NCBI GenBank assembly: GCA_964454335.1
Contig: CAYVVT010000002.1
Span: 62,001 to 126,000, forward strand
Direction of reading: 5' to 3'
DNA from: CAYVVT01 sp964454335
GTDB taxonomy: Bacteria; Fidelibacterota; UBA8477; JABMPR01
Length of the DNA stretch: 64,000 nucleotides
Positions 52,797-62,006 of the stretch are shown in pieces (the first letter of the stretch is position 1; each line of letters opens with the position of its first letter). A model generated the notes under the pieces. The model searched no databases. It saw nothing but the letters and a program-made list of their open reading frames with translations, and was not told the origin of the DNA. A program made the translations under genes and the position numbers.

Positions 52797-55706
52797 TTAG
52801 AAGCGGACGGATACACCGAAGTTCATATACCGGGGGAGACCCAGGTAGACTTCAGCATCATCAGCTGCGTGATGATAGCCATCATCAGTTGGATCGTTCG
52901 GATCCACATCATCGGTGTAGGCATTATACTGGCTGTTGTCCAGAGCATCCGATATGTAGGTAGCGTCCAGCGCATTGAACACATGGAAGAACGCCTGGAA
53001 TGAGAATCCACCAACCTTGATGGGCAGATCATAGGTTCCATGCAGGTTTATTACGGAAAAGCCGGGAACCTGCCAGCTGTGCTCGCGATCTGCAAGATCA
53101 CGCTCAGCGTCGCTGATGACACCATCATCTTCACCGGCATCGTCAGTATCCTCTAAACCATCAGCACCCCAATCATTGATTTCTCTATCAGCAGGATTCC
53201 AGTCAGCATAGAACTTATCGTACATGCTGAAATCCGCTGAGATCGCTAAACCACTGATCGGAAATACAGATGCGCCCAGGATGTAGGACCGCTGGGGCAT
53301 ATCACCAACATATAGACCATCGACACCATATTCATACTCGACGGTAGTGTTGGTCTCATATTCCTTGTAATCGCCGACGGCATCACCAACGTACTTCCAG
53401 TCACCCATCGAAACTGCAGCATCGAGACGCAGCATGTCCATGGGCTGGAAGGAGATCTCTGCCTCAATACCGGTGTGTTTCTGATCGAGACCGCTGAGGA
53501 AAATGATGTCCGTGTCACCACTGGTACCTGCACCAGCATTGACTGCCCGGGTGAGGTTCCGATCGATCCAGCTGGTGTTGTAGTAGTTCAGCTTGGTGGC
53601 CAGCTTGCCTTCCAGGGCGCGCAGGTTCACACCACCTTCGAAGCTGATGAACTTCTCGTTGGAGGGATCGGTAGCCAGTGTGGCGGCACCATCATCGATG
53701 AGGTTATCGAAGATCGGCACTTTCTCGACCCAACCGAAGTTACCGAACACATCCAGATCCGGTGTGAGCTTCAGGAGCCCGCCACCTTTGACCTGCATGG
53801 CGCCGATACGATCAGTTTCGATATATACCTTGCCACCATCTTTCGCTTCGATATAATCGAATTCATAATTCTCAGCCTTCTTGAAATGGTCCAGGAAGGT
53901 GTACTTCACTGTTGAGAAACCGCCCATTCCATAGAGGGAGAAGAGACCTGTCTTATACTCGGCCTGTCCAAAGAATCCCATCCAATCGACGGTATTGGTA
54001 AAGTTATAATCAATAAAATCACCGAGCTCAACCCGAGCGTCAGCTTCTGTCTCGTCGAACTCGCTGTAGAAGTAGGAATATGCTGCTGAGTCAGGATCGT
54101 AATTCCCGTTAACAGCATAGTCACCACCAAGCAGGTCGCGGACCTCGCGGGTATGCTCGATCTCGGCCGTACGCCAGTCGATACCGGCCTGGACCTTCAA
54201 GGCCTCACTCAGGTCGATGTTCAACTTGGAGATGGCGCCAATGGTCCACTGGCGGTTGATGCTGTTACGCAGGAATCCAACGGACAGACCGGCATCCTTC
54301 GGATTGCCCTTCCTGTTCACAGTTCCTTCGTTGGTCGCGATGGTAGCATCCCAATCAGCGATCCTGGAGGGTTCCGTGCCATAAACCCACTGCATATCAT
54401 CGAAGGTACCTGTTCCACCACCGGATCCGCCGGAGAAGTAGGCGATACTGGAAAGACGCATCATATCGTTGATGGTGTAATACCAGTTCAGATTCACCTG
54501 CGGTTTGTGGTAGTAGTTTTCACGTTCGTTCAGGTAATTTGGATTGAAACGGTCGACGGTCTTATCTCCGTACATATAGAAATACTGCTGACCATCGTAA
54601 TCTGAGCTGACAGTGTTCCAGTTTTCATTGTACAGATTTCCGCGACCTGATTGCGGATATTCTGCAATACCGCCCTCATCGTAATCTTCGATCTCCTTGG
54701 CGAAGGAACTGTCATAAGCAGCGATGTTCTGCATATAACGGTTCTGACCATGGCGCTGAGGGGCTCCCAGAGTATAGAACTCGAAGCGATTCTTATCACT
54801 CATGGCATAACTGGCACCAAAATAATATGCCCATGCATCTGTCCAGGTCTTGTCGATGATACCTTCGCCGGTCTTACGGACGATGGTGGCACCAATGGCC
54901 AGACGGTCGGCGATCAATCCAGAATGATAGCTGGCGGTCGCTTTGAAAAACCCACCGTCGCCAAATTCCGTCTTCAGATGTCCACCTGCAGACCTGGCAG
55001 CAGGATCCGTCAGGATATTCATCGTACCACCGATGGAAGGAGCAGCCAGGTTAACCGCGCTGAGACCACGCTGCATCTGGATGGATGAGGTCGCGTCAGC
55101 CACACCGTCCCAATTGGACCAGTAGACCCAGCCATTTTCCATGTCATTCACGGGCACACCATTGATCATGATGGCCACGTTGCGCTGGTTGAATCCACGA
55201 ACATTTACACGGCCATCACCAGCGCCGCCACCAGTCTGGGTGGCATAGACACTGGGTGTCGTGTTCAGAACCATTGGAATGTCGCGGGAACCGAGACGCA
55301 GTTCCATTTCTTCCTTGGCAACATCCGTGTAGGCCACGGGTGTTTCACGGGTTGCACGGGATGCAACAACTTCCAGAGCAGTCATCTCCAGGGCTTCACC
55401 TGTCAACTCGAAATTAAGCGTCGTTGTCACACCAGTTGCGACATCGGCAGTCAGGGATATTCTTTCATACCCGATCACAGATGCAGTCACCGTATAACTT
55501 CCGGCAGGTACACCCTCGATGGTGTACGCACCGCTGAGATCTGTCGCGCCGCCGTATGGCTGTCCTTCGATAATGACATTGGCACCGGGAAGCGCATCGC
55601 CGGTGGCTGCGTCAGTAACCGTTCCCGTCAGTGTACCCTGTGCCAGGGCCAGAGCGGGAACCAGGACAGAAATAAGTAGCACAGCAAACATATACCGTTT
55701 ACTCAT
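52797..55706 (-). CDS. TonB-dependent receptor with carboxypeptidase-regulatory-like N-terminus
   Basis: A 969-residue outer-membrane receptor. A signal peptide (MSKRYMFAVLLISVL, ALALAQ) is followed by a beta-sandwich carboxypeptidase-regulatory-like domain (about 22-105; GTVTDAATGDALPGANV), a plug (about 110-240; RVNVRGFNQRNVAIMINGVPV) and a 22-strand-type barrel ending NFGVSVRF. No SusD partner is adjacent, so I do not call it a SusC pair; ligand unknown. The start is ATG 55706, with AAAGGAGG nine bases ahead, not the in-frame start 18 codons upstream. Confidence 0.9.
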   Translation of the reverse strand: MSKRYMFAVLLISVLVPALALAQGTLTGTVTDAATGDALPGANVIIEGQPYGGATDLSGAYTIEGVPAGSYTVTASVIGYERISLTADVATGVTTTLNFELTGEALEMTALEVVASRATRETPVAYTDVAKEEMELRLGSRDIPMVLNTTPSVYATQTGGGAGDGRVNVRGFNQRNVAIMINGVPVNDMENGWVYWSNWDGVADATSSIQMQRGLSAVNLAAPSIGGTMNILTDPAARSAGGHLKTEFGDGGFFKATASYHSGLIADRLAIGATIVRKTGEGIIDKTWTDAWAYYFGASYAMSDKNRFEFYTLGAPQRHGQNRYMQNIAAYDSSFAKEIEDYDEGGIAEYPQSGRGNLYNENWNTVSSDYDGQQYFYMYGDKTVDRFNPNYLNERENYYHKPQVNLNWYYTINDMMRLSSIAYFSGGSGGGTGTFDDMQWVYGTEPSRIADWDATIATNEGTVNRKGNPKDAGLSVGFLRNSINRQWTIGAISKLNIDLSEALKVQAGIDWRTAEIEHTREVRDLLGGDYAVNGNYDPDSAAYSYFYSEFDETEADARVELGDFIDYNFTNTVDWMGFFGQAEYKTGLFSLYGMGGFSTVKYTFLDHFKKAENYEFDYIEAKDGGKVYIETDRIGAMQVKGGGLLKLTPDLDVFGNFGWVEKVPIFDNLIDDGAATLATDPSNEKFISFEGGVNLRALEGKLATKLNYYNTSWIDRNLTRAVNAGAGTSGDTDIIFLSGLDQKHTGIEAEISFQPMDMLRLDAAVSMGDWKYVGDAVGDYKEYETNTTVEYEYGVDGLYVGDMPQRSYILGASVFPISGLAISADFSMYDKFYADWNPADREINDWGADGLEDTDDAGEDDGVISDAERDLADREHSWQVPGFSVINLHGTYDLPIKVGGFSFQAFFHVFNALDATYISDALDNSQYNAYTDDVDPNDPTDDGYHHAADDAEVYLGLPRYMNFGVSVRF

Positions 55707-55829
55707 CCTAGCTTTCCTCCTTTGGTTGAGATAAACAATTTCATGTGTGATGGACGTCACAATTCAGCAGCAGAGTCGTACTCTACCGCACACGACTAAA
55801 GTGCAAATGAATTGGGTGATCCTCCTACC

Positions 55830-55976
55830 ATCCAATGCTGAAGATAGCACCTCTTGGATACCAATCAACCCACAATTTGTTAGCTAAACGTGATTATATA
55901 TAGTGGCTGCGATCAGGCACAATATGTCGTTGTTTAGACTGGAATTGACGCAAGATGTTGTATTTTATAGCTAAAC
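55830..55976. promoter_or_regulatory. Repeat-rich control region between the TonB receptor and U32 genes
   Basis: This gap of 390 bases (55707-56096) holds a nested inverted repeat ATCCAA-TGCT-gaagat-AGCA-cctc-TTGGAT (55830-55859) and two copies of TAGCTAAAC 87 bases apart (55881-55889 and 55968-55976). The first copy sits inside the palindrome TTAGCTAA. Candidate operator sites for either divergent gene. Confidence 0.4.
55841..55868 (-). promoter_or_regulatory. Possible promoter for the TonB receptor
   Basis: On the minus strand TTGATT (55868-55863) and TATCTT (55846-55841) are 16 bases apart. It would give a leader of about 130 bases. The -10 box lies inside a nested inverted repeat (55830-55859). 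Confidence 0.3.
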
Positions 55977-56096
55977 ACGTTCCACTGCATTGGAACGTGT
56001 CGGAGCAGCCCAACCCTAGCCCATCGAGCTCTGGAATTTATTCTACACGTCATTTCATATTTTTATCCCCAGCAACACTGAATAACTTGAAGCAAG

Positions 56097-57473
56097 ATGA
56101 GACCTGGATCACAGAGCCTTTCAGCCCGCAGTCCGGAGTTATTGATGCCTGCGGGTAGCTTCGAGAAACTCAAATTCGCCCTGGCCTACGGGGCGGATGC
56201 GGTGTACGCGGGGGTGCCACGATATTCATTGAGAACCCGGGAGAATGATTTCCGAAAGGACAGCATTCGAGAGGCCATCAGCTACACACATGATCTCGGT
56301 CGCAAGCTCTATCTCACCATGAACATCTACGCGCACAATACAAAGGTGAAAGGCTTTCTCCGCGAACTGGAATCCGTACTGGCCTTTGAACCGGATGGCG
56401 TCATCATGACCGATCCCGGTCTCATCCATATGGCTCTCAGGGAGTTCCCTGAGCTGGTGGTGCACCTGTCCACCCAGGCCAATAGTACGAACTGGACATC
56501 AGTGGCATTCTGGCGGGATATGGGGATCAAGCGTATCATCCTTTCCCGGGAGTTGAGCATCCGGGAGATCGCCGAGATCCATGACAAAGTACCCGATATC
56601 GAGCTGGAAGCATTTGTCCATGGTGCCATCTGCATCGCTTATTCAGGCCGTTGCCTGATCACAAACTATCTCAATCATCGCGATGCGAATCAGGGAACCT
56701 GCACGAACTCATGCCGCTGGAATTACATCTTTGGGAATGAACAACCCAGTCTCCTGGCCCTGGAAGCCGACCTGCCGGAGGAATCCGGGCTGCGCACTGA
56801 CACGGAAGGCTATTATCTGGAAGAGCCCAAGCGTCCCGGTGAACATTATCCACTCCACGAGGATGAGCACGGCACATATTTGATGAATGCCAAAGACCTG
56901 TGCGCGGTGGAGCTGCTCCAGGAGCTGATGGAGGCAGGTGTCGTCAGTTTCAAGATAGAGGGTCGTACCAAGTCTGCCTACTACGCAGCCATGACCGCCA
57001 GGAGTTACAGGGCTTCCATTGACGATGTCCTGGCCGGGCGTCCATTCAATCCTGAGAACCTTAAAGACCTCATCGGTATTGCGCATCGTGGCTATATCAC
57101 AGGATTCTATACCCGGGATCCCCGATCCTATGGAGAGAATTACCACGAACCCTCCTCACAGGATTACACACATCAGAATGCGGGATTGGTAACCGGTTGG
57201 GCGGAAGGCTGGCTTGAGTTCGATGTGAAGAACCGTATCGATGCGGGTGATGAACTCAGCCTCATAAGCCCGGACGGTGTCCAGAGCTTCCAAGCCAAAG
57301 AAATGCTGGACAGGAACCAGGAGAAAGCCGTGGTGCTGCATGGCGGTAACGGTCTTGGCTACCTGCCATGGCCAAAGGATCCGGGACCTTATTCGCTCCT
57401 ACGCAAGACGCTTCGCAAGACCGAGCAGCCCAATCCACTAATTAACGAATCACCCGATCAGCAAATTCGCTAA
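56097..57473 (+). CDS. U32 family protein, tRNA hydroxylation protein TrhP/YegQ-like
   Basis: A 458-residue U32 protein. It opens with SPELLMPAGSFEKLKFALAYGADAVYAG, and the family signature EAFVHGAICIAYSGRCLITNYL with further Cys residues in GTCTNSCRW gives the probable iron-sulfur ligands. YegQ/TrhP-type members hydroxylate uridine 34 of tRNA; older annotations call them collagenase-like peptidases. The Cys set supports the tRNA role, but this is by family. Ends with a C-terminal beta-barrel domain. The ribosome binding site is weak. Confidence 0.88.
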   Translation: MRPGSQSLSARSPELLMPAGSFEKLKFALAYGADAVYAGVPRYSLRTRENDFRKDSIREAISYTHDLGRKLYLTMNIYAHNTKVKGFLRELESVLAFEPDGVIMTDPGLIHMALREFPELVVHLSTQANSTNWTSVAFWRDMGIKRIILSRELSIREIAEIHDKVPDIELEAFVHGAICIAYSGRCLITNYLNHRDANQGTCTNSCRWNYIFGNEQPSLLALEADLPEESGLRTDTEGYYLEEPKRPGEHYPLHEDEHGTYLMNAKDLCAVELLQELMEAGVVSFKIEGRTKSAYYAAMTARSYRASIDDVLAGRPFNPENLKDLIGIAHRGYITGFYTRDPRSYGENYHEPSSQDYTHQNAGLVTGWAEGWLEFDVKNRIDAGDELSLISPDGVQSFQAKEMLDRNQEKAVVLHGGNGLGYLPWPKDPGPYSLLRKTLRKTEQPNPLINESPDQQIR

Positions 57474-57558
57474 TCCGCGAATTCGCAAATCCGGGAATTC
57501 TCTGACACGCCAAATTCATTAGGATTTTTCAAGCTCGTTTTTTATCCTCGGTTCTCCT

Positions 57559-58545
57559 ATGGGATTGAAATCTGAGAGTTCACCAGCTGAAAAAAAGCTC
57601 CCCATCCGGGACGCGAATCCAGTTGATCTGCTGGGGGTCAACGATACCAATCTCAAACTCATTGAAGAACATCTGCGCGTTTCCCTGCTGGTACGAGGCA
57701 GCGAGATCACTGTTCGAGGAGAAGAACAGCAAATCGAACAGGCCGAACAGGTTTTTCTGGAGATGATGGCGGTTCTCAGCCGCAAGAAATATGTCGATAA
57801 AGAGGACGTACTCACCATCATCCGGCTGATCCAGGCTGGTCAGACCGCAGTGGGTGAACCAGGACTGGGTTCTGTGGTGCTCTTTACGCGCTCAGACGTG
57901 ATCAAACCACGGACTGCAGGTCAGGAACGATATTTCAGCGCGGCTGTGGACAATGATATGGTATTTGCACTGGGACCGGCAGGTACTGGCAAAACCTATA
58001 TGGCTGTGGCCTTTGCGGTCTCGGCACTGAAGAACCGTGAGGTCAAGAAGATCATTCTCACCCGGCCTGCAGTGGAAACCGGTGAGCGTCTGGGATTCCT
58101 CCCTGGCGATCTGCGCGAGAAGGTTGATCCATACCTGACACCGCTGTATGATGCCCTGTTTGACATGATGCCCACAGATAAGGTCAAACTGCTGATGGAT
58201 CAGAAGACCATCGAGATCGTTCCCCTGGCCTACATGCGCGGCCGTACCCTGGACAATGCGTTCATTATCCTCGACGAAGCCCAGAATACGACTCTCATGC
58301 AGATGAAGATGTTCCTGACCCGCATGGGCGTGAATTCGAAGATCATCATCACCGGCGATCTTTCCCAGATCGACCTGCCGAGGAACGAGGAATCGGGTCT
58401 GATCCATTCTGCCAGGATCCTGCGCGGCCTCGACGGGATCTCATTCGTAGAATTTGACGAGACAGATGTCGTTCGTCATCGACTAGTCAGAGAGATCATC
58501 AAGGCCTACGACGCTGAATCGAATAACAATAAAGAATCCTCGTGA
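57559..58545 (+). CDS. phoH: PhoH-family P-loop ATPase
   Basis: A 328-residue protein. An N-terminal KH-like region (about 25-110) precedes the P-loop domain: Walker A GPAGTGKTYMA, Walker B FIILDEAQNTT and the sensor segment IITGDLSQIDLP. PhoH-like proteins are RNA-associated ATPases, often near ybeY in other genomes; here ybeY is 20 kb away. The start ATG has no clear Shine-Dalgarno site. The terminator overlaps the last five codons. Confidence 0.92.
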   Translation: MGLKSESSPAEKKLPIRDANPVDLLGVNDTNLKLIEEHLRVSLLVRGSEITVRGEEQQIEQAEQVFLEMMAVLSRKKYVDKEDVLTIIRLIQAGQTAVGEPGLGSVVLFTRSDVIKPRTAGQERYFSAAVDNDMVFALGPAGTGKTYMAVAFAVSALKNREVKKIILTRPAVETGERLGFLPGDLREKVDPYLTPLYDALFDMMPTDKVKLLMDQKTIEIVPLAYMRGRTLDNAFIILDEAQNTTLMQMKMFLTRMGVNSKIIITGDLSQIDLPRNEESGLIHSARILRGLDGISFVEFDETDVVRHRLVREIIKAYDAESNNNKESS

Positions 58546-58555
58546 TTCTTTTTTA
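58531..58555 (+). terminator. Terminator overlapping the phoH stop codon
   Basis: AAAGAATC / GATTCTTT (8 bp, CTCGT loop) then TTTT; the TGA stop lies at the loop/right arm border, so the hairpin is built from the last codons of phoH. Confidence 0.65.
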
Positions 58556-58674
58556 TAGGCCCCATTTACAAACTGTTCTTTAGGTGCCAATTGGAACGAT
58601 TTTTGAGGTAGTTGTTCATATAACAATGCCAAGTGACAGGATGCAGATACCGTGGATAATCAAGATTGACCAAG

Positions 58675-58694
58675 GTGTTGAACACTTCTTGACA
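58675..58694 (+). promoter_or_regulatory. Palindrome next to a TTGACA box upstream of the thiolase gene
   Basis: GTGTTGAACAC (58675-58685) is an 11-base palindrome around a central G, four bases before a perfect TTGACA (58689-58694). No good -10 box appears at normal spacing, so the promoter call is weak; the palindrome is a candidate repressor site. Confidence 0.3.
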
Positions 58695-58739
58695 TTTCCT
58701 GCGAACGATGCACGCCATACGAAACCATAGAGGAAGATC

Positions 58740-59936
58740 ATGAGTAGAGTCCGATCCATGAGACAAGTTGTCATTGCCAGCGCCAAAAGAACACCAATCG
58801 GTGCTTTTCAGGGTGTTCTGTCAAGTCTCCCTGCCGTACGTCTGGGAGCTACAGCCATCAAGTCTGCAGTGGATACTGCAGGCCTCAAGCCAGAGGACGT
58901 GGATGAGGTCATCATGGGGAATGTGGTGACTGCGGGTGAAGGCCAGGCGCCCGCACGCCAGGCAGCGATCTACGCAGGTCTTCCCGACAGCACGGAAAGT
59001 CTTACCATCAACAAGGTTTGCGGATCGGGTCTGAAGGCAACCATGCTGGCCACACAGGCTATCCAGGTCGGAGATGCGAATATCGTCGTTGCCGGGGGCA
59101 TGGAGAGTATGAGCAATATCCCGTACTATCTGCCGGGCGGCCGCAGCGGTCATCGTCTCGGTAACGGAGTGATCGAGGATGGTGTACTCAGGGACGGCCT
59201 TATCAATGTCTATGACGGCAAGCATATGGGCCTGGCAGGTGAACTTTGTGCCCGTGAATACAACTATAGCCGTGAAGATCAGGACGCCTTTGCTGTTGAA
59301 AGCTACAAACGTGCTATTAAGGCTCAGGAGATCGGGGCTTTTGAGGAGGAGATCATGGCTGTTGAGATCCCGCAACGCAAGGGGGATCCGGTCCAGGTGA
59401 ATGAGGATGAGGAACCAAAGCGTGCCAACTTCGAGAAAATGCCGAAGCTGCGTCCCGCTTTTGATAAGGAAGGTACCATTACCGCTGCCAACGCCTCCAA
59501 ACTGAATGATGGCGCAGCGGCGCTGGTGCTTCTGCGTGAAGGACTGGCCGAACGTCATGATGTCAATCCCATGGCTCGCATCGTTGCCCAGGCATCAGCA
59601 GCGCAGGCACCGGAATGGTTTACTACTGCGCCGGTGAAAGCCATTTCCAATGTCCTTGAGCGAGCTGGGATGACCATCGATCAGATCGGCCTGTTTGAGA
59701 TCAACGAGGCCTTCTCCGTGGTCACCATGGTGGCTATGGATCAGATGAAGATCCCCCACGATATAGTCAACGTGAATGGGGGAGCGGTATCTCTGGGACA
59801 TCCCATCGGGTGTTCGGGTGCTCGTATCCTCACTACCCTGCTCCACGCCATGGTAGCCCGTGATGTACAGTTCGGCCTGGCCTCACTATGCATCGGCGGC
59901 GGCGAGGCATCAGCGGTGATCGTTGAACGGATCTAG
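58740..59936 (+). CDS. Acetyl-CoA acetyltransferase (thiolase)
   Basis: A 398-residue thiolase. The nucleophile is C94 in NKVCGSGLKA; the second Cys and the His are in NVNGGAVSLGHPIGCSGARI. It either condenses two acetyl-CoA or cleaves acetoacetyl-/3-oxoacyl-CoA. The following genes (3-hydroxyacyl-CoA and acyl-CoA dehydrogenases) point to fatty- or amino-acid carbon oxidation. AGAGGAAG lies a few bases before ATG 58740; a second ATG six codons later is less well placed. Confidence 0.95.
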   Translation: MSRVRSMRQVVIASAKRTPIGAFQGVLSSLPAVRLGATAIKSAVDTAGLKPEDVDEVIMGNVVTAGEGQAPARQAAIYAGLPDSTESLTINKVCGSGLKATMLATQAIQVGDANIVVAGGMESMSNIPYYLPGGRSGHRLGNGVIEDGVLRDGLINVYDGKHMGLAGELCAREYNYSREDQDAFAVESYKRAIKAQEIGAFEEEIMAVEIPQRKGDPVQVNEDEEPKRANFEKMPKLRPAFDKEGTITAANASKLNDGAAALVLLREGLAERHDVNPMARIVAQASAAQAPEWFTTAPVKAISNVLERAGMTIDQIGLFEINEAFSVVTMVAMDQMKIPHDIVNVNGGAVSLGHPIGCSGARILTTLLHAMVARDVQFGLASLCIGGGEASAVIVERI

Positions 59937-59948
59937 GGGGAAGTGTAA

Positions 59949-60797
59949 ATGAAGAAGATCGCAGTGATAGGCTCCGGGACCATGGGCAACGGTATCGCCC
60001 ACGTCTGTGCCCAGAGTGGTTATGAAGTGATCCTGGTGGACATTAAGCAGGAATTTCTGGACAGGGCTCTGGGGATCATCGCCAAGAACCTCGATAGACT
60101 TATCAAGAAAGAACGGATAACAGAGGAAGACAAGGCTGCAACCCTTGAGCGTATCAGTACTTCCACGGATCTTGATGCGGTGAGAGCGGCTGACTTTGTC
60201 GTTGAAGCTGCCACCGAGAACAAGGAGCTTAAACTGAAGATCTTCCAGGATCTGGATAATCTTGTTGACGAACATGTGATCCTGGGGAGTAACACATCGT
60301 CCATCTCCATCACCGAGATAGCCGCAGCTACCTCGCGTCCGGACAAGGTCATCGGAATGCACTTCATGAATCCGGTCCCCATCATGAAGCTCGTGGAGGT
60401 TATCCGGGGTCATGCCACCAGTGATGAAACGGTCGCTGCCACGGTGGAGTTATCCGAAAAACTCGGTAAGGTACCGGTCGAGGCCAATGATTATCCGGGA
60501 TTCGTGGCCAATCGCATCCTGATGCCCATGATCAATGAAGCAGTGTACGCTCTCATGGAGGGTGTCGCCACACGGGAGGCCATTGACGAGATCATGAAGC
60601 TGGGTATGGCCCATCCCATGGGACCCCTTACCCTTGCTGATCTCATTGGACTGGATGTCTGCCTGTCGATCCTGGAAGTGCTGCATAGCGGTTTGGGTGA
60701 TCCCAAGTACAGACCCTGTCCGCTCCTGAAACGGATGGTGGCTGCCGGCGATCTGGGACGCAAGACCGGCCGGGGTTTTTACGATTACAGTGGCTAA
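59949..60797 (+). CDS. hbd: 3-hydroxybutyryl-CoA dehydrogenase
   Basis: A 282-residue NAD(P)-dependent enzyme of the stand-alone Hbd type. The Rossmann motif is VIGSGTMGNGIAH; SNTSSISITEIAA and GMHFMNPVPIMKLVEVI hold the catalytic Ser and His regions, and NDYPGFVANRILMPMINEA starts the C-terminal domain. It oxidises 3-hydroxyacyl-CoA to the 3-oxo form for the upstream thiolase. GGGGGAA precedes ATG. Starts 12 bases after the thiolase gene, same operon. Confidence 0.96.
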   Translation: MKKIAVIGSGTMGNGIAHVCAQSGYEVILVDIKQEFLDRALGIIAKNLDRLIKKERITEEDKAATLERISTSTDLDAVRAADFVVEAATENKELKLKIFQDLDNLVDEHVILGSNTSSISITEIAAATSRPDKVIGMHFMNPVPIMKLVEVIRGHATSDETVAATVELSEKLGKVPVEANDYPGFVANRILMPMINEAVYALMEGVATREAIDEIMKLGMAHPMGPLTLADLIGLDVCLSILEVLHSGLGDPKYRPCPLLKRMVAAGDLGRKTGRGFYDYSG

Positions 60798-60815
60798 TAG
60801 AAGAGGTTAGACTCA

Positions 60816-61958
60816 ATGGATTTTGTGCTCACTGATGAACAGAACATGGTCCGGGATACCATCCGGGATTTCGCCGAATCCGAGATCAAACCCGGGGTCA
60901 TCGAACGCGACGAAAAGGCTGAATTTCCAACCGAGGTCATTCAGAAGCTGGCTGAACTTGGCTTCATGGGGATGCAGGTACCAGAGGCATATGGTGGCAG
61001 TGAGATGGATTCAGTCAGCTATGTCATCACCCTTGAAGAAGTTGCGAGGGTGGACGCCTCCACCTGTGTGATCATGTCTGTGAACAACTCGCTGTTCTCC
61101 AATCCCCTCCTGATGTTTGGCAGTGAGGAACTGAAGCAGAAGTATCTGCCGCTTACGTCCAGCGGCGAAGCGCTGGGTGCCTATTCCCTCAGTGAACCTC
61201 AATCCGGGTCGGATGCCAAGGCCATGCTGTGTTCGGCAACCAGGGATGGCGACAGTTACGTCCTCAACGGCGTGAAGAACTGGGTTACCAACGGGATCAG
61301 TTCAGATTTTGTCGTGGTCTTTGCCAAGACGGATAAAGACGCCGGTCATCGTGGAATATCAGCCTTTGTCGTTGAGAAGGCTTTTGACGGCTTTACCACC
61401 GGGAAGAAGGAGAACAAGCTGGGGATCCGTGGATCGGATACCAGTGAATTGATCTTCGAAGACTGCCGGGTACCGGCCGAGAATCTCATCGGGGAAGAAG
61501 GCATGGGTTTCAAGATCGCTTTGGCCACCCTGGATGTGGGGCGTATCGGTATCGCAGCCCAGGGTTTAGGGATCTCCCAGGGTGCCCTGGAGCGGGCTAC
61601 TCAGTATGCCCGGGAGCGCGAACAGTTTGGGAAACCCATCAGCTATTTTCAGGGAATATCCTTCAAGTTGGCCGATATGGCCACCCGGGTGGATGCCGCC
61701 AGGTTGCTGGTTTACCGGGCAGCCTGGATGAAGGATAAAGGAATGAACCTCGGATCCAAAGCCTCCATGGCGAAACTCTATGCCGGTGATACGGCCATGT
61801 ATGTCGCCACAGAAGCGGTGCAGATCCACGGTGGCTACGGATACATCCGGGAATTTGAGGTTGAACGAATGATGCGCGATGCCAAGATCACACAGATCTA
61901 TGAAGGCACGCAGGAGATACAGAGAATTGTGATCAGCAGGGATCTGCTTGCTGAGTGA
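60816..61958 (+). CDS. Short-chain acyl-CoA dehydrogenase
   Basis: A 380-residue acyl-CoA dehydrogenase. FAD-binding YSLSEPQSGSDA, WVTNGISSDFVVVFAK and the catalytic Glu in IYEGTQEIQRIV are present; the sequence is close to butyryl-CoA-type enzymes. It would make the first oxidation of the operon's beta-oxidation set and pass electrons to EtfAB. It is 18 bases after hbd. Confidence 0.94.
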   Translation: MDFVLTDEQNMVRDTIRDFAESEIKPGVIERDEKAEFPTEVIQKLAELGFMGMQVPEAYGGSEMDSVSYVITLEEVARVDASTCVIMSVNNSLFSNPLLMFGSEELKQKYLPLTSSGEALGAYSLSEPQSGSDAKAMLCSATRDGDSYVLNGVKNWVTNGISSDFVVVFAKTDKDAGHRGISAFVVEKAFDGFTTGKKENKLGIRGSDTSELIFEDCRVPAENLIGEEGMGFKIALATLDVGRIGIAAQGLGISQGALERATQYAREREQFGKPISYFQGISFKLADMATRVDAARLLVYRAAWMKDKGMNLGSKASMAKLYAGDTAMYVATEAVQIHGGYGYIREFEVERMMRDAKITQIYEGTQEIQRIVISRDLLAE

Positions 61959-62006
61959 ACGAGATGATCGATTTTGCTGAACCATTAGAGAAAGAGGAAG
62001 GTGGAA

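Noticed and set aside
55955..56158. A 67-codon frame overlapping the start of the U32 gene
   Set aside because: Composition is unlike coding sequence here, and the U32 homology starts in a different frame at 56097.
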